A stretch of DNA of 11,149 nt from an uncultured Lachnospiraceae bacterium. GTDB taxonomy: Bacteria; Bacillota; Clostridia; Lachnospirales; Lachnospiraceae. The DNA lies in NCBI GenBank assembly GCA_948438565.1, contig CAOJLW010000053.1, positions 1 through 11,149 on the forward strand. The letters run 5' to 3'. A program made the translations under genes and the position numbers. The number at the start of each line of letters is the position of its first letter. The first letter of the stretch is position 1. The notes below the pieces were generated by a model, which was not told where the DNA came from, searched no databases, and saw nothing but the letters and a program-made list of their open reading frames with translations. Below, one piece after another: positions 7,834 to 11,149 of the stretch.

Positions 7834-8748
7834 ATGAAAGAATATGTAACCGTATCACTGGAAACCCATCTTTTTTTCGGAAGGATCATGAAAGAACATT
7901 CCCTGTTCTTACTTGCCGGCTTTCCTGCAAAAGAAACACAGTGGATACAGCGTGCAGATCGATTCCGTGCGGAATTTGAGGACGGGTTGAAAAAAACGGT
8001 AGAACTTGCAGACGGTATTGTAAGCGAAACCGTTTTAAATTCCGGAGAAATTGTAACAGAATTTACACAAAAGGCCGAACGTCAGACAAGAAATCTGACA
8101 GGGATTTCCATTGACGTCAAAATTACAGAAGCAGAGGAACGGCTCCGTTCCGGAGATCATGTTAGGATCAACCGGAGAATCGTTTCTCATGTAAGAATGT
8201 TGAACCGGAAAATGCTTACAAGCATAAACGGATTGATTGCGCTGAAAGAAGCGGTTCTTGGAGAAATGACAAGATGCAGGCTGTATACGACAAACTATCC
8301 GTTATTGATCGAGCATATTTTGCGGGAAGCCAAATGGTATCGTCAGATCATTTGGGAGTTAGAAAAGCGAGGCAGGATTTTTGGATCGGATTTACTCAAT
8401 CCGGAATTATTCTGGAATCAGATTATGATGGAGCACGCCCAGTTTATCCGGGGACTTTTGGATCCGACAGAGTGTGAGCTGATAGAAACGGCTCATGGCT
8501 TTGCCAAAGATTATTGCCGTCTGTTAGAAGAAGCAAAGGAACAGGACAAAAAAGCAACAAACGTTACCCTGACGGAACGAACATTGCAGACTACAAAGAA
8601 GTACCAGCAATTTAAGACAGACGGAACGGAAGGGATCGCAGACTGTAACATTCGTTCCATTATCCTTCCGCTTTTGGCCGATCATGTGCTCCGTGAGGCA
8701 AACCATTATCTGCGGATTTTAAAATATATACAGAAAGATGGGGGTTAG
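7834..8748 (+). CDS. DUF2935 family helical protein with internal duplication
   Basis: 304 residues, all-helical in appearance, with no signal peptide or membrane segment. It matches the DUF2935 family, whose function is unknown and whose fold is described as ferritin-like. Two related halves can be seen. HLFFGRIMKEH (12-22) corresponds to ELFWNQIMMEH (191-201), and EHILREAKWY (160-169) corresponds to DHVLREANHY (283-292). The repeated Glu/His positions (H12, E21, H22, H161, E165 and E191, E200, H201, H284, E288) are candidates for metal ligands, which is inference. ATG 7834 is preferred because AGGAGA at 7817-7822 precedes it by 11 bases. A longer frame beginning at 7732 would run inside the protease gene and adds residues unlike the family. 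A weak TATAGT at 7794 is not enough to call a promoter. Confidence 0.82.
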   Translation: MKEYVTVSLETHLFFGRIMKEHSLFLLAGFPAKETQWIQRADRFRAEFEDGLKKTVELADGIVSETVLNSGEIVTEFTQKAERQTRNLTGISIDVKITEAEERLRSGDHVRINRRIVSHVRMLNRKMLTSINGLIALKEAVLGEMTRCRLYTTNYPLLIEHILREAKWYRQIIWELEKRGRIFGSDLLNPELFWNQIMMEHAQFIRGLLDPTECELIETAHGFAKDYCRLLEEAKEQDKKATNVTLTERTLQTTKKYQQFKTDGTEGIADCNIRSIILPLLADHVLREANHYLRILKYIQKDGG

Positions 8749-8810
8749 TCTGATAGAATATCCATGAAAACAAAAAAGAATTCACACAAGCGTACAGGTG
8801 AGAAAACAGT

Positions 8811-9254
8811 ATGATACGAATTATGAAAAAAACCGATATCAGCCAGATTGTAAAAATCTGGCTGGATACCAATAGAAAAGCGCATGATTTTATTTCGGCA
8901 CAGTATTGGATGGATCATCTTCCCATGGTTCAGGATATGCTGCCAAAGGCCGAGGTTTATGTTTATATAGACGAAAAAAATAACAAACTAGAAGGCTTTA
9001 TCGGATTAAACGCCGACTACATCGCAGGGCTTTTTGTCTGTTTTGACGCACAATCCCGCGGCATCGGCAAGCAATTACTGGATACGATTAAATTATTCAA
9101 AAAACAATTGCAATTAAACGTATATAAAAAAAATATACGTGCAGTGGCATTCTATCAAAGGGAAGGCTTTCAGATAGAATCGGAAAATATAGATGAGAAT
9201 ACCGGCGAAGCAGAATATGCAATGAAATGGGAGAAGGCGGATGATATAATATGA
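8811..9254 (+). CDS. GNAT-family N-acetyltransferase (YjaB-like)
   Basis: 147 residues with the GNAT core. The N-terminal IRIMKKTDISQIVKIWLDT strand-helix comes first, then AHDFISAQYW (24-33), typical of the YjaB-like subgroup. The acetyl-CoA pyrophosphate loop is QSRGIGKQLL (81-90), preceded by the strand FVCFD, and LNVYKKNIRAVAFYQREGF (102-120) forms the last core strand and helix. The substrate is unknown. AGGTGAG at 8796-8802 sits 8 bases before the ATG. Codons are richer in A and T than in the housekeeping genes to the left, so it may belong to the accessory stretch that begins here. It is 62 bp past DUF2935, with no clear promoter or terminator between. Confidence 0.88.
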   Translation: MIRIMKKTDISQIVKIWLDTNRKAHDFISAQYWMDHLPMVQDMLPKAEVYVYIDEKNNKLEGFIGLNADYIAGLFVCFDAQSRGIGKQLLDTIKLFKKQLQLNVYKKNIRAVAFYQREGFQIESENIDENTGEAEYAMKWEKADDII

Positions 9255-9272
9255 CATACATCTCAATAGTAC

Positions 9273-9525
9273 TCATTTCTGCTCCTCCATCTGCTTTTGA
9301 ACTAGTTTTGCCAGTAAAATATCCCTCTGCATAGTTATTCTGCGACAAGCTGGTCGTTTGTCGATTCTGCGGAAGCTGATAAAATCCCCTTCGAATCCTT
9401 TCGAAAACCCCTTTTTTACAAAAAGCTGCCACCTCGTATTTATGGTTCCCTTGATTGGCAAAGTCTGAAGTTTTTGCAATACCTCTGTTGTTTTCAATTA
9501 CATTTTGTATGATTTCTTTCTTAAT
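9273..9525 (-). pseudogene. Remnant of an AbiEi-type antitoxin (winged-helix N-terminus), frameshifted and truncated
   Basis: Read on the minus strand from 9525 down to about 9358, one frame gives a typical AbiEi N-terminal winged-helix: KKEIIQNVIENNRGIAKTSD, then an HKYEVAAFCKKG helix, then FERIRRGFYQLP. This matches the family pattern of a helix, Gly-Ile-(x)-Thr, a recognition helix, Arg-Arg-Gly-Phe-Tyr and Leu-Pro. The frame is preceded by TGA and then ATT, so there is no normal start codon. After residue 56 the family-like reading continues in a neighbouring frame as DILLAKLV (9300-9323), a plausible equivalent of the next AbiEi segment, and then stops at 9273. The large C-terminal domain and any AbiEii partner are missing. 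In AbiE systems this protein represses its operon and neutralises a nucleotidyltransferase toxin. Here it is most likely a dead fragment. Confidence 0.55.
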
Positions 9526-9576
9526 TCAAATAAACACCAACTTTCCACATACAAAAAATAAACAATGTACGCGTCT

Positions 9577-9606
9577 ATTATAAGCAATAATTAACAGAAT
9601 TGTAAT
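9577..9606 (-). promoter_or_regulatory. Possible sigma-A promoter for the antitoxin remnant
   Basis: On the minus strand a perfect TATAAT (9582-9577) lies 18 bases after ATTACA (9606-9601), a weak -35. It points toward the AbiEi-like fragment, whose reading frame begins about 50 bases downstream, and may be the original promoter left behind. The region is AT-rich, so a chance match is possible. Confidence 0.4.
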
Positions 9607-9707
9607 GCCAAAATGCCGATTACTCTTTTAGAGATTCTTGTATCAACATACAAGTTAAATTTGCCAAGCGAGGAAGAACTCTATTTTTCCATCGCCTTAT
9701 CTTTCAA

Positions 9708-10447
9708 TCGTGTCACGAGCGATTCCGTTATATGCTCAATCACATAAAGATTTCTTCCTCTCAAAATATGACGATTCATATTATGACAGATAACTATATT
9801 TTGAGCCAATATCTGGATTTTAATCACATGATCGGCGCTAATTTCAATCCCCAAAAATATAACTTTGTTATTGGCAATCCACCATATATGAAGATTCCAA
9901 GGGACGCGCCAGAGGCGGCTGCGATGCCTGCGCTTATTTAACCGTGCCTTATCGTTTGGTAGTGTCTGTCGAAAATTATTATGTCTATCTGGAAACGAAT
10001 GAAAAAGAGGTTGAGGTATTAGAAAGGCTGCATAAATTTGATAAAACGTTACCGGAAATTGGCGTTAAGATGAAAACCGGATTGACGGTTGATTTTCGCC
10101 ATCGGGATATATGGCGTGATAAAGAGGAAGGAGGGGCAATCCCGCTGTTTTATTCGCAGCATATCAAGCAGGGAAAAGTGCAATTTCCGATACAAAAAGC
10201 ACATGAATATGTAGTTACGGATCAGCAAGGGTTCATGCAGGATAATAAAAATGATCTGTTCGTGAAACGCTTTACAGCAAAAGAGGAACCGCGAAGGCTG
10301 CAGTGTGGCGTATATCTGGCAAAAGATTTTCCACAGTACAGAAAAATCAGCACACACAATAAAATTAATTTTATAGACGGATTTTTGACAGAAACGCCAG
10401 AACATATGATACATTTAAATGGGGATAAGTTTTTAGGGCCGAAATAA
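9708..10447 (+). pseudogene. Decayed BsuBI/PstI-type adenine-N6 DNA methyltransferase
   Basis: Two fragments of one methyltransferase lie in different frames. The first (about 9708-9941) reads through NYILSQYLDFN and KYNFVIGNPPYMKIPRDAPE, with the catalytic motif NPPY, and then reaches TAA at 9939. The second is open from about 9932 to 10447 and carries the C-terminal target-recognition part: TVPYRLVVS, LPEIGVKMKTGLTVDFRHRD, and NDLFVKRFTAKEEPRRL. In this family these blocks are separated by a long stretch (GAPNLYF-type segment and the following Rossmann strands) that is absent here, so this is an internal deletion with frame change, not a single-base slip. The N-terminal SAM-binding DPGxGxG motif was not found, and the C-terminus seems shortened. 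No BsuBI/PstI endonuclease was recognised. The product cannot be active as it stands. Confidence 0.75.
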
Positions 10448-10463
10448 GTATTCGGAAAAACAG

Positions 10464-10492
10464 TTGAAAAAATCTCTGCTTTTGTATATAAT
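10464..10492 (+). promoter_or_regulatory. Strong sigma-A promoter for the small membrane protein
   Basis: TTGAAA (10464-10469), a 17-base spacer and a perfect TATAAT (10487-10492). Transcription would start near 10499 and give a leader of about 70 bases before the ATG at 10570. This is the best promoter match in the window, and it lies just after the methyltransferase remnant. Confidence 0.8.
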
Positions 10493-10569
10493 ACCCTAAG
10501 TGCATATCACCCTCTTTTTTTGTTTATGGAGGGCAGCTTTACAATACATACACAGAGGAGCATACGATT

Positions 10570-10830
10570 ATGAATCGGAATATTAAAATACTTTTAGCAT
10601 CCATGATTTACATAATTGGCCTGATAGCCGCCGTCTATGTCGGCGGTTGGATTATGATTTTAAAACCCATTCGCGGGACAATTACCGCGTATACCGTCGG
10701 CACCCTGACATTGCCGCAGCTGATTGTTGCAATTGTCAAATGTATTTGTTCTACAACGGTTGCGGGATTTATTTGGTGTCTTGGCTATATTGCAAGCAAT
10801 TCTGTATACGACAGCCGTGATGAATTATAA
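10570..10830 (+). CDS. Small two-helix membrane protein, function unknown
   Basis: 86 residues. The short basic start (MNRNIK) precedes a long hydrophobic segment at about 7-31, a polar link with KPIRGTITAYT, a second hydrophobic segment at about 48-77 and an acidic tail ending DSRDEL. Two membrane spans with both ends in the cytoplasm would fit the positive-inside rule, as inference. The first helix could be misread as a signal peptide, but no cleavage site stands out. AGAGGAG at 10554-10560 precedes the ATG by 9 bases. It has its own promoter upstream and a hairpin just after its stop, so it appears to be a single-gene transcription unit. I do not recognise a named family. A two-span toxin, holin-like or accessory membrane protein are all open possibilities. 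Confidence 0.75.
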   Translation: MNRNIKILLASMIYIIGLIAAVYVGGWIMILKPIRGTITAYTVGTLTLPQLIVAIVKCICSTTVAGFIWCLGYIASNSVYDSRDEL

Positions 10831-10833
10831 TTT

Positions 10834-10859
10834 GGCGCGGATTGGCATTTATCCGCGCC
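10834..10859 (+). terminator. Hairpin terminator after the small membrane protein gene
   Basis: A perfect 9-bp stem, GGCGCGGAT (10834-10842) with ATCCGCGCC (10851-10859), and an 8-base loop, begins 3 bases after the TAA. The T tract that follows is short (CTTTCC), so efficiency may be modest. Confidence 0.65.
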
Positions 10860-10937
10860 CTTTCCATGCAGATCGAAGAACCGAATGTATGGCGGGCATT
10901 CCTAGAGCGTGTTTGAAACAAGCAGGAGGTAATAGAA

Positions 10938-11149
10938 ATGAAAAAAGCGGTATTTTTTGATATCGACGGAACTTTATGGGATCAGCATATGCAGGTGCCG
11001 TCTAGCACGATAGCAGCCATCCATAAGCTGCGGGACAATGGGCATTATGCGTTTATAGCGACCGGAAGGAGCCGGGCGACGATTGGATCTAAGACATTGC
11101 TTGAGGATATTGGGTTTGATGGAATTGTGGGCGGCTGCGGCACCTATAT
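10938..11149 (+). CDS. Cof-type HAD-superfamily phosphatase (partial, 5' end)
   Basis: The first 70 residues are in the window and the gene runs off the right edge. HAD motif I is FFDIDGTLW, with the nucleophile D8 and acid/base D10. IATGRS (40-45) is motif II, followed by the helix and strand leading to GFDGIVGGCGTY, characteristic of the Cof/type IIB HAD group, whose members dephosphorylate sugar phosphates, nucleotides or flavin precursors. The substrate cannot be told from this part. The ribosome-binding site is a full AGGAGGT at 10924-10930, 7 bases before the ATG, the strongest in the window. It begins 78 bp after the preceding terminator; I could not identify its promoter with confidence. 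Confidence 0.9.
   Translation, partial: MKKAVFFDIDGTLWDQHMQVPSSTIAAIHKLRDNGHYAFIATGRSRATIGSKTLLEDIGFDGIVGGCGTY

Noticed and set aside
9097..9432. Minus-strand open frame of 111 codons running from the antitoxin remnant into the GNAT gene
   Set aside because: Only its first part (to about 9358) looks like protein; the rest is antisense to the intact acetyltransferase.
9613..9750. 45-codon plus-strand frame starting MPITLLEILVSTYKL before the methyltransferase remnant
   Set aside because: There is no ribosome-binding site, and I could not match it to the methyltransferase N-terminus; it may be degraded sequence, but I cannot support a gene.
10724..10960. 78-codon plus-strand frame overlapping the small membrane protein and the HAD start
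   Set aside because: It runs through the terminator hairpin, has no ribosome-binding site, and its sequence is that of a shifted reading of neighbouring genes.

Overview
The window looks like a chromosome segment of an anaerobic Bacillota (Clostridia, most likely Lachnospiraceae-like). The reasons are strong purine-rich ribosome-binding sites, tight same-strand gene packing, and gene families typical of that group (second type II topoisomerase pair, CPBP protease, DUF2935, Cof-type HAD). The species cannot be fixed from sequence reading alone.

Region 1 (1-8750) is a compact plus-strand run of housekeeping genes with fairly GC-rich codon use. It holds the 3' end of a MocR-type (PLP-aminotransferase-fold) gene, then the B and A subunits of a type IIA topoisomerase (parE/parC-like), folC, a stand-alone gshA-type glutamate-cysteine ligase, a CPBP-family membrane protease and a DUF2935 helical protein. 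Gaps up to the protease are 0-18 bp, folC and gshA overlap by 23 bp, and I see no terminator between these genes. Co-transcription from the topoisomerase pair through the protease is therefore likely. The DUF2935 gene is 64 bp further on and may be read through. A GNAT acetyltransferase follows after another 62 bp.

Region 2 (9255-10450) is different. It is AT-rich and holds no intact gene, but carries recognisable wreckage of two mobile defence-type genes. On the minus strand is a winged-helix N-terminus of an AbiEi-type antitoxin, with no good start codon, a frameshift and a truncation. On the plus strand are two out-of-frame pieces of a BsuBI/PstI-type adenine-N6 DNA methyltransferase, with the catalytic NPPY motif kept but the SAM-binding N-terminus and a central block missing. 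I read this as a decayed defence/restriction island inserted between housekeeping blocks.

Region 3 (10460-11149) begins with a near-consensus sigma-A promoter driving a small two-helix membrane protein of unknown function, closed by a hairpin terminator. A Cof-type HAD phosphatase then starts and runs off the window. No RNA gene, CRISPR array, insertion sequence or attachment site was recognised. I found no convincing intact novel system. The best leads are the defence-gene remnants and the independently transcribed small membrane protein beside them.
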